A stretch of 64,000 nt of DNA from [Phialemoniopsis] sp. UDSM-2020 (Eukaryota; Ascomycota; Sordariomycetes; Thyridiales; Thyridiaceae): contig JAEILZ010000001.1 of assembly GCA_018873225.1 (NCBI GenBank), positions 496,001-560,000 on the forward strand, in the 5' to 3' direction. The notes beneath the pieces were generated by a model. The model was not told the DNA's origin and did no database searches. It saw nothing but the letters and a program-made list of their open reading frames with translations. Each line of letters begins with the position of its first letter. Positions within the stretch are counted from its first letter, which is position 1. Shown in pieces: positions 1-10,590 of this stretch. The translations under genes were made by a program, and so were the position numbers.

Positions 1-343
1 CAACGTTGATGATCTTGTGGCCACTGGCTTCCACAGCACCAGTCTCCCGTGTAACGATATGGCCGGAACTAGCGGCGATCACGGCTTCGTGTGGTCGTAG
101 ACATGCGGCAATCGAGATCGCGTTGGCTGACGTTCCGCTCGGAACGAAGAAGATGCCGACATCATCGCGGCCAAGGTGGCGTCGGATCCTCTGTCGGGCT
201 AGCTCGCAGTACGTATCGCGTCCGTAGCCGGTCTCCTGGGTTGTGTTACTCGCGATAAGAGCTTTGACTAGCGCCGGATGTGCCCCTTCGCTGTAGTCAT
301 CCATAAAACTATAACGAGGTGTCGTCGGTGTTTGAGAAGGCAT
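1..343 (-). CDS. L-threonine aldolase-like PLP enzyme (5' part, cut by window start)
   Basis: Reading the minus strand from the ATG at 343 gives an uninterrupted 114-codon frame that runs off the left edge. The protein contains YSFMDDYSEGAHPALVKAL near the start, then ETGYGRD, then FFVPSGTSANAISIAACL and later SGHIVTRETGAVEASGHK. This order (DDYSEGAHP, tGYG-D, GTxAN, H-x5-ETGA) is typical of the aromatic amino acid beta-eliminating lyase / threonine aldolase family. Those enzymes are PLP-dependent and cleave L-threonine or L-allo-threonine to glycine and acetaldehyde. The catalytic PLP lysine lies in the missing part, so activity cannot be judged. The start is favoured because it matches the usual short N-terminus. 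Next gene inward is a bZIP regulator about 0.5 kb away on the same strand; a functional link is not evident. Confidence 0.8.
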   Translation of the reverse strand, partial: MPSQTPTTPRYSFMDDYSEGAHPALVKALIASNTTQETGYGRDTYCELARQRIRRHLGRDDVGIFFVPSGTSANAISIAACLRPHEAVIAASSGHIVTRETGAVEASGHKIINV

Positions 344-812
344 CTTGATGGATAATGCAGAGAGAACAATGGACCAAGTGTCTGCAAAGACCACTGCGCG
401 TTGCAACACACCTTCAATTATATCTACAGAGAAATGTACGTCCCGTTCCCACTCGCCGACCCACTGGAATGTCAAACTATCCATGTTACTAACAGAAGTG
501 TTAGTCAATCCGTCTTGGTGGGTCGTTACTAAAGTTTAATGCATCCGTGGCCGCCGAATTTCGGACCCATCGGATTACCCCATGTTGCACATATGCTGTG
601 CGATGAGCCCTTTGTACACCGCTGCACGGAGATGAGGTAGTGCGTAAAGCATCGAATTCATTTTAGGTCTATTATGATTATGATTATATGGTCCATGTGT
701 AAGTTTTCCACTTGACGTCCTAGTGAATAGGACGGGGGTAGAAACTGTACCATACATCCCTGTGAGGGATTAACCTCTGAACGCCTGGGGACCAACAGAA
801 CCAGCCCATTGC

Positions 813-2490
813 CTATGTCATGGAAATGCTGTTGGTAGCCTCAAGGGAAAAGTCTATGAAGCTCCGATATGTCTCCATGGTTGAAGCATCTAGAGGTTTC
901 GGGTACGTCAGAATCTTTTGAAACTGAGGCCTTACGGGCATCCCAGTAGCCGTAATGTCACTGTTAGGATCGTACAGCTCGGGATACTTCTCGAAGAATG
1001 CGGGATCGATCTTGTAGTACCCCGCGCCTTTGTCCATGTTCAGCGTCTTGAATGCCGCCCGAGAATAAGCTGAAGATGAGAACAACGTGGAAATATCCGG
1101 AGCAGGAAGGAAAGCTGCAGAGTCATCGTCTTCGCGTGTCGCAGAGCCCATTGCCGTAATCAAGTCTGTGACACGTATATACACGGCAGTCCGGGGTGCG
1201 CCGAGGACTAGGTCAGACATGAAAGTCTCGACCACATACCCTGTGACAGCGTCGCAGAAGATCTGGTCGATCCGGGGGTTGGCAGCGTGAAGCTGGATCA
1301 ACCGATCTCGGATTGACGGGAAGGGTATCCAATCTATTATGCTCGCATGAGGGTTTCGTAATTGGATCTCGGTAGGCCGGTACCTTTGATGAAGCTTGTT
1401 GAAAGTAGCCGAAGAAGGGTACAACTGCCATGCCGTGAGTTCAATGATATGGTAGAACCGTGTCTTTGCGTACCAAGCCATGACGTCCGGCCGAGTCATG
1501 CTGTTGAACATAGACAGGACCATGAGAACTGGTTGATAAACGCTGTAATGAAACATTAGGAAAGGCTTTGAGAGAAAAAAGGTCATGATAGATCTCACTT
1601 TCTTACAGTGTCACGGCCTTCATAAACAAAGCCAAGCGAGTCTAGCTTGTGTTTAAGCAGTCGTTGAAGCAACTGGATATGATCTGAGAAAGGCGAATTT
1701 GTAGATGCAAAATCTTTGCCCAGTATCAAACTCGACTCTTCGGTTGCATTTATGGCAGTGACATAAGGCTGTAATCCTATCTGATATTCGTGGCTCCAGA
1801 TATTAGGGATCTGAGAATAGAATGGAGTAGTGCCGGCAACATTGACTAATTCAAACGACCCGAGGTTGTCACCTGCATAGACACGGTCAATCCGAGCGAT
1901 CTAGACATCTCATGGACAGGGAAGGTAAGTTGTGATGCTCACCTGGAGCCTCGTCTTGTGTGAAAGGCGCGCCAAAACTCGCTAGAGTATCATCGAAGGG
2001 TTCCAAATCAAACGGCGACAGCGATGGGACAGATGACTGCTGGCCCTTTGTCTGATCCTGAACATGGCCTGGTGGCTTCGAAAAGGTCCTCTCTTGATTG
2101 CTCGGGTTCTTTTCGTCTGAAGAATTGTCATGTGTGGTGTCATCGAGCGTGTTCGACACCGACTCATTCAAAAGTTGCATGGCAACCAGCATCTTCGACA
2201 TTTTGCTCTGGATATCCGTCAGCTGTTGCCGGAGCTGCCGGTTCTCCTTCTGGAGAGCCTCTATGCGCTCGCTGTCTGGTCGGTGATCTGCATTGACGCG
2301 AGTGCGCAGTTCTCTGATACATTCTGCCTGCCGGCGACGGTATGCGCGTTGTGCGAGTCGATTACGTAGTTTTCTGATTGAATTGTTAGTAACATGTGCA
2401 GCGTATCGTCTTTCTCGGTACTCACTTTGTGTCTTGTTCGCCGATTGCGGAGATCCTTTCTTCTCGCTCTGGCACATTGTGAGACTCCAT
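813..2490 (-). CDS. bZIP transcription factor with DUF3425 C-terminal domain
   Basis: The proposed start is the ATG at 2490 (MESHNVPEREER). A short intron of about 50 nt with a ttactaac branch site (around 2372-2423) joins it to a basic region reading KKLRNRLAQRAYRRRQAECI, followed by a leucine-zipper-like heptad stretch (IEALQKENRQLRQQLTDI). This is a fungal NxxAQxxYR-type bZIP (AP-1/Yap-like basic region). A second intron lies near 1880-1938 and a third near 1567-1607. The C-terminal part (PFLMFHYSVYQPVL..., NPHASIIDWIPFPSIRDRL, YVVETFMSDLV) is the DUF3425 signature that often follows such bZIPs in filamentous fungi. The protein is expected to be a nuclear DNA-binding regulator; its targets cannot be told from sequence. 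It is not close enough to any cluster to assign it as a pathway regulator. Confidence 0.85.
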
Positions 2491-2995
2491 GACTTCTATC
2501 TTGCTCGCCAGCTGCAGGCATGTGGTGGTCAGGCAAGGGTGTCATTCGGGTCCTGAAGATTATGATCCCCATAATTGGAGTCGAGCCCCTCGATTACGAC
2601 ACCTCCCTCCTTGAAGCTAGCCGGCCCTGTGCGGTTATTGGCGGGCAAAGCCATCAAGCTAGGTTCCGTCCCCACTTAGTCCAAGACCTCCGTTGCACTG
2701 GCGCCCCCCTGTCGTCAAGCTTATCGTCTCTGACAAGAGTCACATAGTTCTTAGTAAACACTTTGTTCATATTATGAGCACCGCACGGAGTAGTAGAGAT
2801 CTAGGACTTTCCGAGCCGTGCCCACAACAGCCCAAAGATGGTCACGGAATCAGGTCGCAAAAGATCCTTCCGGGTCGTTGACATTCGAGAGCATCTCAAA
2901 GTAGCGCTCCCCCTTGAGCATAAGACCTGGCTCGCTTGCTAGCCGGATTTCTTGACAAAATATCAAGCCTACAATTGTCTTGTCTTCCACTTAGA

Positions 2996-3520
2996 ATGAC
3001 TTCTCCCTCCAATTTTCGAAAGAATGAGCGGATCCTCATCATCGGTGCTGGTGTCTTTGGGCTCTCCACCGCGCTGGAGCTAAGCCAGCGTGGCTTCAGC
3101 AGCATCACCGTTCTCGACCGCTATAATGCCCCTGTCCCCGACGGGAGCAGCGTCGATATTTCCAGAATAGTTCGGGTTGAATATGCAGACGAACTCTATG
3201 CCAAGATGGCTCGTGAAGCTCTGCTGGAGTGGAGCACGACCTATCAGGATTACTTTTATCCCGTCGGTTTTGCAATGCTGGCAGAAAAGACTGGAAATAT
3301 GTCTTAATTCCACAAAACCCAGGAGAAGAATGACAAATTTGGCGACACGGAGGCTCAGATTGCCGATGGTTCTCAACTACGGTCCCTGTACAAGAATTTC
3401 CCTACCAACATGGAGGGCTTGGCCGCTTATGTTAACCCCAAAGACGGTTGGGTGGATGCAGCGGCGAGCATTCAACAGCTGGCACAGACATGTAGCCAAA
3501 ATGGCATCAACTGCTAAGCT
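2996..3520 (+). pseudogene. Broken FAD-dependent amine/fructosyl amino acid oxidase remnant
   Basis: From the ATG at 2996 the frame encodes a dinucleotide-binding N-terminus (RILIIGAGVFGLSTALELS, then ITVLDRYNAPVPDGSSVD). This is like the DAO-family FAD oxidases, in particular sarcosine/saccharopine/fructosyl amino acid oxidases. An in-frame TAA at 3305-3307 interrupts it, yet the same frame continues with clearly homologous sequence (FHKTQEKNDKFGD, LRSLYKNFPTNMEGLAAYV, NPKDGWVDAAASIQQLAQ). It stops again at about 3514, after which resemblance is lost. Family members are about 400-450 aa, so over half of the gene is missing. I see no intron that would remove the first stop. The stops could be C-to-T changes (CAA to TAA), compatible with RIP, but two sites cannot show that. 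AT-rich sequence follows. Confidence 0.7.
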
Positions 3521-4093
3521 CGACGACATGGTTCCGCATGCCTGTCAATCCCATGTCAAGCTGGCGCACATGGCAGCCTGCCCAGCAGTGCGAGAGTGAC
3601 GGCGACGGCGGCGGCGGCCTGAACTAGCCGCTGGAGCGCTGCATCGTCGCCTAAAATCCAACTCTGATTATGTATACTTATTTAAGTGATAATATAGCAT
3701 ATTACTAATTCTAGTTGTGAATTATCAAATAGTAGGCTAGTGATTCTCTAATCCTCGTTCTATCAAAGCCTGGTTGCAGGATAGTAGTGGTATTTTGGAA
3801 TAGTGGACAGGAGTATTGTTCTGGGATTGAAATGGTGTCTGAGCATACGAGTGAGAGAGGCTACGTGTCCATTGTCATGGACTGGCATGCTGCTGAGAAA
3901 GGCATACTCGGAGACCACACGGGAATGTTCGTTCCAGAGTGCTCTCTCGATTGCTTGATAGAAAGAGAGTACATAAAGAGCATACTGCCAAGAGACGACT
4001 TCACGCGGAAAGCCACGTATGCTCTGATAGCATAACCTAGGTATATCAAATATATTGATTACCGCTAGAGCTCATCTCCTTTCGCTTCAGGCG
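3521..4093. other. Non-coding stretch after the oxidase remnant
   Basis: No convincing gene. The first part (about 3655-3760) is AT- and TA-rich and looks decayed. An 82-codon open frame at 3787-4035 (+) shows no domain, signal peptide or composition that supports it as a gene. Confidence 0.4.
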
Positions 4094-4351
4094 TTACAAT
4101 ATCACACAACAATCACAGTCATCGCTCGGTCCGCACTGGGCGCAGTAGTTGCGGTCTGCACGCTTTCCCCTCATATTACATCGTTGACAGGTATCTACCC
4201 CTTTCATGAGCAACTGTAAGAAGCATGTAAACAAAGAGGCGCACATGTTATGAGACCTACGGTACTGGCACCATCGTGAGATTCTATTGGGATAGCGAAA
4301 CTTTTGGTTTCCGCAACCAGGCCATTGACATTGGACCTGGGTGTTGACCAT
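4094..4351 (-). CDS. Possible small cysteine-rich protein, unknown
   Basis: An 85-codon frame starts at an ATG at 4351. It has ten cysteines, arranged as a C-x5-C pair near the N-terminus, single cysteines in the middle, and a C-terminal run with CQRCNMRG, CAQCG and CDCC. The CxxC pairs resemble a zinc-ribbon or knuckle, but I recognise no family. There is no signal peptide, so it does not look like a secreted effector. A GTAGGT...TTACAG segment in the middle looks like an intron, but removing it breaks the frame, so the unspliced reading is kept. It lies alone in a gene-poor region. It may be a chance frame. Confidence 0.25.
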   Translation of the reverse strand: MVNTQVQCQWPGCGNQKFRYPNRISRWCQYRRSHNMCASLFTCFLQLLMKGVDTCQRCNMRGKRADRNYCAQCGPSDDCDCCVIL

Positions 4352-5481
4352 AGTGGCAGAGTGGAGTGGTTTTATTGTGGTGTTCCGAACGCGTTCGTAG
4401 ACTCGGAAATTCGACAGGCGGATGAAATTCGGCGATTGTGAATATGTGCGGGGAAGGAAATTCGTCTGTTCTAAAAGTAGGCTGTTGGGGCTTTGTTCCC
4501 GTACATATACTTTGCTGGAGGTAGCTCAGAGGGATACATGGCCACATTCAGCACATTTGATCTGCCGTGGCACCCCAATGTGCAGGAATGTAAGCAATAT
4601 CAAGCAACCCAACGGATCGCCAAGCTGCCAGCAAACCAACAGGAGGAGGACACATGGACTTCAAGCCCCATTCTTTCTGATGACTCTGGTGCAATAGTTG
4701 GAATATTCCTCTAAAAGTAGGGTGGATGTAACCCTTGCCTCGTCCTGCCTCTTTCTACTCCGGAACTTTGGCAGAAGGGGCTAATGGCGGCGCACTGAAG
4801 CCGGGCGACTGCTCACTGCACGCCATCTAGAAAGGTTTCATGATAAAGGTCTGTCACCAAAATTCGTCCGTGCCGAGATTGTCGCAAGAATGTCAGCGAA
4901 AACCACAAAAACATAAATGCCGGTGGCCAAGTCCAGGGCGATGATGTACCCCCTTTGTGACGCAGCGGGAGCTCAGCCTGGGGACTAAGCCGCCAGAATT
5001 GGCGATGGCAGGGTCACAGAAATGAGGCCCGGGCCTGAAGAGCGACAAATTGTACAGGGGTGACGTCAGGCTTGGCAGCCGAGCGACATGAGGCAGTGAT
5101 TGTCGCCTGAGCCTCAGAAGCCGTATTTGAAGCGGCAACACCTGTTCGAGGGGGCAGAAGTACTCTCCAACCTACTGAACTCGAGCAGAGGTGGCTTCTC
5201 ACGTACAACAAGGTGTAGTAGGGTTCATTGGCCTCGATCCACTAAGGTCTTTTATTGTGAGCACTTTCGGGGCGATTTCGAGGGTGGTAGAAATCTGGCA
5301 TCTAAGTAGCAGTTGACTGCATGGTATTTACAATGGAAGCCCATCCTGGTAGCAACCACCCACGCTTCCAGCACGGAGATAAGAGGAACATTCGGGGGAG
5401 ACGAAGGCAGTAGGGTACCTGAGGGTGATCTGGGTGATGGACTGCCGGAAAAGTGGACAGACTTGCCTAGACGATTCCACA

Positions 5482-5609
5482 GGATACCGCTCCTGTCCTG
5501 GGACACCGTCCCTATCCTGGGATACTGTTCCTATCCTACGATACCACTCCTGTTACTACTCCTATCCTAGAGTAGTACTCCTATCCTAGGATAATACTTC
5601 TGTCCTGGA
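5482..5609. repeat. 19-nt minisatellite, about seven degenerate units
   Basis: The segment divides into successive units of about 19 nt resembling GGATACYRCTCCTRTCCTG. Examples are ggataccgctcctgtcctg, ggacaccgtccctatcctg, ggatactgttcctatccta and ggataatacttctgtcctg. One central unit is shortened or disturbed. Several differences between units are C/T or G/A changes, including CCTG to CCTA. The array is not inside a gene. Confidence 0.75.
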
Positions 5610-5614
5610 ATATC

Positions 5615-5638
5615 AGATTTAGATTTAGATTTAGATTT
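5615..5638. repeat. Four tandem AGATTT units
   Basis: Four perfect copies of AGATTT follow directly on the 19-nt minisatellite and lead into an AT-rich stretch. It is a simple sequence repeat with no evident function; it is not the TTAGGG telomere unit. Confidence 0.8.
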
Positions 5639-6864
5639 ATTTATAGACTGACCTAGTCGCTCTAGGGCGGCTATAGAGTGTTCTACTATTTAGTATAGGT
5701 ACCTTAAGTCGTAGCTTTATAGATCCATTTGCTTCTGATCTGCACGTAAAATCAATATGAGAGCCGGAGGGTTTGCTGCTTTTGCCGACAGGACCGACCC
5801 TGACTTGTGATGGGTTACAGGAGGAGGGTTAGTGGTTGTCAGCCGAGTGCATTTATATATCGCTCGGGATCCCTCTGCAGGAGCTGTATAACCGAGTTTT
5901 GGACTTTATGAACTATGACACTTGGACGACCTGCTTGGTCGTATTACGAGAGAATTCGGCATTGCTGCGTTCGCAAGTATAGGCTGGGTGATCAAATGAG
6001 CATTATAGCAGCAGTAGCAGTAGTCTATTACGCCTGGGAGAATGTCTCTTATAGGGCCCTAGCCCATGTTCCACATACCCTTTGTGTGATTCCTCCTATG
6101 CATTAGAGCAGGTCTCTTTGTGCGGCGGCAAAACGTGTCGCAGGAGCCATTATTATAGTTTGACTTCGAGCGAGGATATGCAGCTCATATTGGAGGTGTT
6201 CGTCCAATTCAAGCTAGCAGGCGATGTTCCGATAGAAACTGACGACGATGGTGGTTGCACGTGAAGCCTTTGAACAGATGGCATTGGCTGGATGCTTGAA
6301 GTTTCAAAATACTTCGAAGGAGTCTCCTGCATCTGCCTCACAAAAGATGATCGACTACGTCATATGCATTGAGCCGAGCAGCGAGGATAGTACAGAAATC
6401 GACAGGGCCATCCATCCAGACAGTGTGATCAACCACACAACTTACTTCCCTCTCCGCCAACGTCCGGTCGCCGTCGGCATCGACACAAGATCCAACACGC
6501 GAGGACTAGGCCTTGCGGAGCTCGTGCCACTCTGAGCTGAGCTGGTCCCGAGCAACAGTGAGCGACACGGAGCAGAAACTGAGACAGGGCGAGCCGGGAT
6601 GAGCCAGGGTGAGCCATAGTGAGTATGCGCCCGAAAATGGTCTCATCTCAATGAACGGGCTCTGTTCTGGGGATGAAGGCATTGCTAGGTCCCAAATCTT
6701 GACCCATGGCCTTGTATTGGGCCTCGGCTAGACTTTCACATAAACAATCTACACTTGTAACACTACGCTTCCGAAGGTTGTGGATCAGTCGGTCCTGGGA
6801 CGTGCTGTCGTATGCTTCGTTGAGAGGCACCCATCTGACTGACAGAGACGCAATCGTACAATGG

Positions 6865-8628
6865 TCATTTCACCTCCTTTCTATCAACTTGCGTGTCCAA
6901 TCTGATGTCCAAGTGCGCCACCCCTTCGACCATTTGTTCAGGCGACTCAATCAGCATCGGCACAAGCGACTCCTTCGCAGGAAACAGCTTGCTCGTGCCG
7001 ACATAGATCAGAATGCAAGACAGGAAACCGAAGTACCAGTTGAGATTACTTATGTAGATGGCACCACCGATGGCTAGCTTGGGATTCACCGCGTTTGCGA
7101 GCCCCGGCAACTGCGGTGCGACCGAGATGACCATGGCTGACAGCGCACGCCAATTGACGCCGTGCCAGTAGGTGTACCGCCCGCGAGGCTGGTACAGGGC
7201 GGGGATGTCGATTGCTTGTCGCTTAACGATGAAGAAGTCTGATATTTGGATAGCCTGGGGTGAATTATTGGCTAGCTGTGCTTGAAAGAGAATGTTGATG
7301 AGCCTTGGACTGAGACTCACCATGATGGGTGCCAGAAATACGCCGAGCGAGTTCATAAAGCTCAACAGACTGCTAGCTGAATGTAGGATTTTCCAGGGAA
7401 CCATGACCCAGCCGCCGATGAAGGTCAAAATGATAGCTCCCCTGCGGATGTTGACCCATTTGGGAAATAGACTCGCCATGTCGTTGGCGCCGGAGACGAC
7501 GGTGGCTGAGATGTTGACACACACCTGGGCAAGGCACCAACTAATGCCGGCAAAGAAGGCTGCGGCACGTCCTGCCGGTCCATCCCAGGTATCGATGATG
7601 GAGATGGGATCCCATAGGTACTCACCGAAAAGCACACCGGAGGCAGAGGTCACCACTATTCCGATGATGGCAATCCAGCTGCAAATCAAGGGAAACCATA
7701 CAGCCTGACTCAAGGACGAACGGGGGTGTTTCATATACCTTGTAAAGTCTGGTATGTTCACACCGACGGTGCTCCAGCTTGCTGTGCAGCTGTTCAAACT
7801 CCACATGATCATCCAGCTCTTCGAAGAACCAGTGACAGTCGACTTTTGTGCCCAGATAGCACCAGAGCCACCAGCCTGTGTGCAAATCCATATTGTCATG
7901 CCCACGACAGTTGCTGTAGTCATTACAACCTTGACGACAAAGAGCCAACGCATCTTATGCGGCGGAATCAGAAGCAGAGGAAATTGGATGCACCAGATGA
8001 CCAAGTAGGAGATCATCTGCTGAGTGGTAATGCCGACGGCCTCTGGGATGTGATTCGTCAAGTCGCGGTAGCTGGGCCAGATTGACCGGATCACCTGTGT
8101 AGTGGGCCCCACGCACAGAAAGTTGGTGATGCCGTGCCAAAAGAGACAGGTGATGAGGCGCACAACGACAGGGAATTTGAAAAGTGGTAGCCGAAGGATG
8201 CACGGGCTAGCACAGGGAAGGGAACGTGCGTCTTTGCGCCGGTGTACCCATTGAGCGCCATGGGGATTGCCATGACTGAAGAGCCGAAGATGATGCTGAA
8301 GATAGCTTCACGCCTGTCACATTATCTCAGTCGCACGCTCTTTGCTCAGTAGTCTCGGATACTCTCACCATGTCAACCCAACAGCTAAGATAGTACTGCC
8401 AGTTTCCCAACTTTGTATACTGATGATATCGCTGACCCAGTATCCCAGAATAGTTAAGCTTGTCCAGGTTCTTCGAGCAAGTGGTGTCACATCAAGATCA
8501 AGGTTGGTCCACGTGCCAGGAGGGGCCCAACTCGATTCTTGCTTCGGCAGCACCCAACCCTCCACCTTAGTCTTCATGCGAAAGTCTTGCTTCGAGACTG
8601 CGACACGACGGCGAAAAGCCTCAGTCAT
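6865..8628 (-). CDS. NCS1-family nucleobase transporter, apparently frameshifted
   Basis: The first exon runs from the ATG at 8628 (MTEAFRRRVAVSKQDF) to about 8369. An intron follows (about 8314-8368), then an exon with IFSIIFGSSVMAIPMALNG and VPFPVLARASFGYHF. The remainder (VVRLITCLFWHGITNFL, PTTQVIRSIWPSY, WSTVGVNIPDFTRYM, ISATVVSGANDMASLFPKW) is a typical NCS1 permease with about twelve hydrophobic segments (Fur4/Fui1/Dal4-type uracil, uridine, allantoin or thiamine carriers). At about 8178-8183 the reading frame changes by one base (ttttcaaattcc, where a C or similar seems missing before aaattc), with no room for an intron. The gene is therefore either a recent pseudogene or has a sequencing error there. 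Start and end otherwise fit a full-length ~550-aa carrier. It diverges from a 2OG dioxygenase gene 0.67 kb away. Confidence 0.8.
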
Positions 8629-9300
8629 TATGAGATATTGAAAGACCAGAGCACCGCAGAACACAACTGAGCATAACTGGTTAGGTGGACACAGTGCACA
8701 TCTATGGAAAGGAAAAAGAGGAAAGTGATCATATGATGTGAGTCTCACCGTTAGCATTAATAGTCAGAACATGCTTATCATTCATTTTTTTCTGATCTAC
8801 CCCGTTACGGATTCAGCTTTCGACCTATCTTTAGACGCATATCTCCCGCATATCCATTATCTCTGGGGCAGTGGATCTCGGGCAGGTAGGGTTAAAGGTT
8901 GTCTGATCTACCATGCCCGAGCCACGGCTCGCGGCCCCTTAAGTTGACTTGCGCTGTGTCTGTCTTCAGCGCTGCGGGGTAGGGTGACCTTATCAAGATA
9001 AACCCGCGCAAGATAAGGACTGGACTCACAAGATCAAGATAGAGAGTACATAGAACATGATAAGGTTCTACACAGTCCAGATAAGCAGCCTGTGCCAAAT
9101 GCCGACGTCTACTTCGTAAGCCTGTACCCGTACTAATTTGCGGAGACCAACCCCAGATTAGGCGTTTCATTGCCGATCAGGGAGTCAGGTAACCCCTCCC
9201 CCATATTAAACATTGAGTGGCTACCTTTTGGGCCTCACTCATTCTAGGGAAGTGTATCTCTACGACCTTCATTGGGACTTCTGCAAGATATCAAGAAACA

Positions 9301-10431
9301 ATGCATAGCCACGAGTCCAATGCAGCAGGCTCAGCCCAGGCTTTGACAATCCCCGTGATTGACATTTCAGGCTACCTCGCGGGGGAGAGCACCCTTACTC
9401 CCTTCATTGCATCACAATTGCATGCAGCTGCCCGTAGCCCAGGATTCCTACAAGTAGTGGGCCACGGCGTGTCAGCGGAGTTGCGGGCCCGCGTATTCGA
9501 GCGTCTCGCGGCCTTTTATCGGCTGCCCGAGGCGGAAAAGCTCGCGCTACATCGAGACAACTCGCCTCACGGCCTACGTGGTTATGAGAATGTCGGCAAT
9601 CAGACGCTCGAAGCGGGCTTCGCCGACCGCAAGGAGGGATTCATGGTGGGCGCGGAGCTTGGCGCAGGCGAGGAGGCTAGGTTTTTGCAGGGGCCGAATC
9701 AATGGCCTCGAGAGGAGTCCTGTCCTGGATTTCGGGAGACGATGATGGAATATTTCGAGGCGCTCCGTGCTTTGAGCAAAAGCATGTTTCGGTTGATGGC
9801 ACTAAGTTTGGATATGGATGAGACTTTCTTCGACGCCTTTATAGGAAGCAAAGACTGTAAGTGACATTTCTTCCGACGAGAAGCTCTTGCTGACAAGACA
9901 AGCTATTGCGCTATGTCGAGCGCACAGATACCCACCAACCACCAAGGAGATGGCAGAGCAGTCTCGAGGTATAGGTACCCATACTGACTTTGGGGCATTG
10001 ACTTTACTAATGCAAGATGATGGTGAGAATGCTTTCCTCAATCCAATGAGATACCGTCCACTTCATGATCATCTCAGTCGTTGCCAACTTTATCATGCGC
10101 AAGCTGCTAACAACTACCAGTGGGTGGGCTTGAAGTCTTCCACCGCCCTTCCGAAAGCTGGCATCCCGTGGTGCCAGTTGCGGATGCATTTGTCGTCAAT
10201 ATCGGCGACATGATGGAACGCTGGACCAACCAACAGTACACATCGACGCTGCATCGTGTCATCTCGCCTGTCAGCACGAAGCACCGCTATTCAGTCGCCT
10301 TCTTCAACGAGGGTTTACTTGACCAGATTATTGAGTGCATACCGACGTGCCTGGCAACGGGTGAGACGCCGCTATACGAGCCTGTACGGGTGGAGGATCA
10401 TCTCAGGAAGAGATATGGTGCTAGCTATTGA
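9301..10431 (+). CDS. 2-oxoglutarate/Fe(II)-dependent dioxygenase, isopenicillin N synthase-like
   Basis: Three exons (9301-9856, 9903-10022, 10121-10431) give 328 aa in a consistent frame. The N-terminal DIOX_N part reads IPVIDISGYLAG and later HAAARSPGFLQVVGHGVS. The catalytic jelly-roll holds HTDFGALTLLMQD (Fe ligands His and Asp), VGGLEVF, a second His in TSTLHRVISP, and the RYSVAFF motif for the 2-oxoglutarate carboxylate. These are complete, so an active enzyme is likely. The family includes thymine 7-hydroxylase, isopenicillin N synthase and flavonoid- or toxin-modifying oxygenases. Its divergent neighbour is a nucleobase-type transporter, which makes a pyrimidine-hydroxylase role possible; that is inference. 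The 3' end converges with the GNAT gene, 159 bp away. Confidence 0.88.
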
Positions 10432-10590
10432 TTGGCTAGGGATGTACTGTTCAGACTCGAATCGGAATTCTCTGAGCAGCACAAGACAGGTTCCTCTCTT
10501 TCTGGGAGTCTGTCATCTTCTTTGAGACACCAGCTCTTCTCGTTGATGTGCGATGAAAACCTGACCGCGTTCAACCCAAGCGACCTGCCC

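Larger units (their letters stand above)
4352..6864. other. Gene-poor region, about 2.5 kb
   Basis: Nothing here reads as a gene on either strand: the open frames are short and lack recognisable domains. It contains the 19-nt minisatellite and the AGATTT array listed separately, followed by an AT-rich patch at about 5640-5720 that may be a decayed repeat. Confidence 0.5.
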
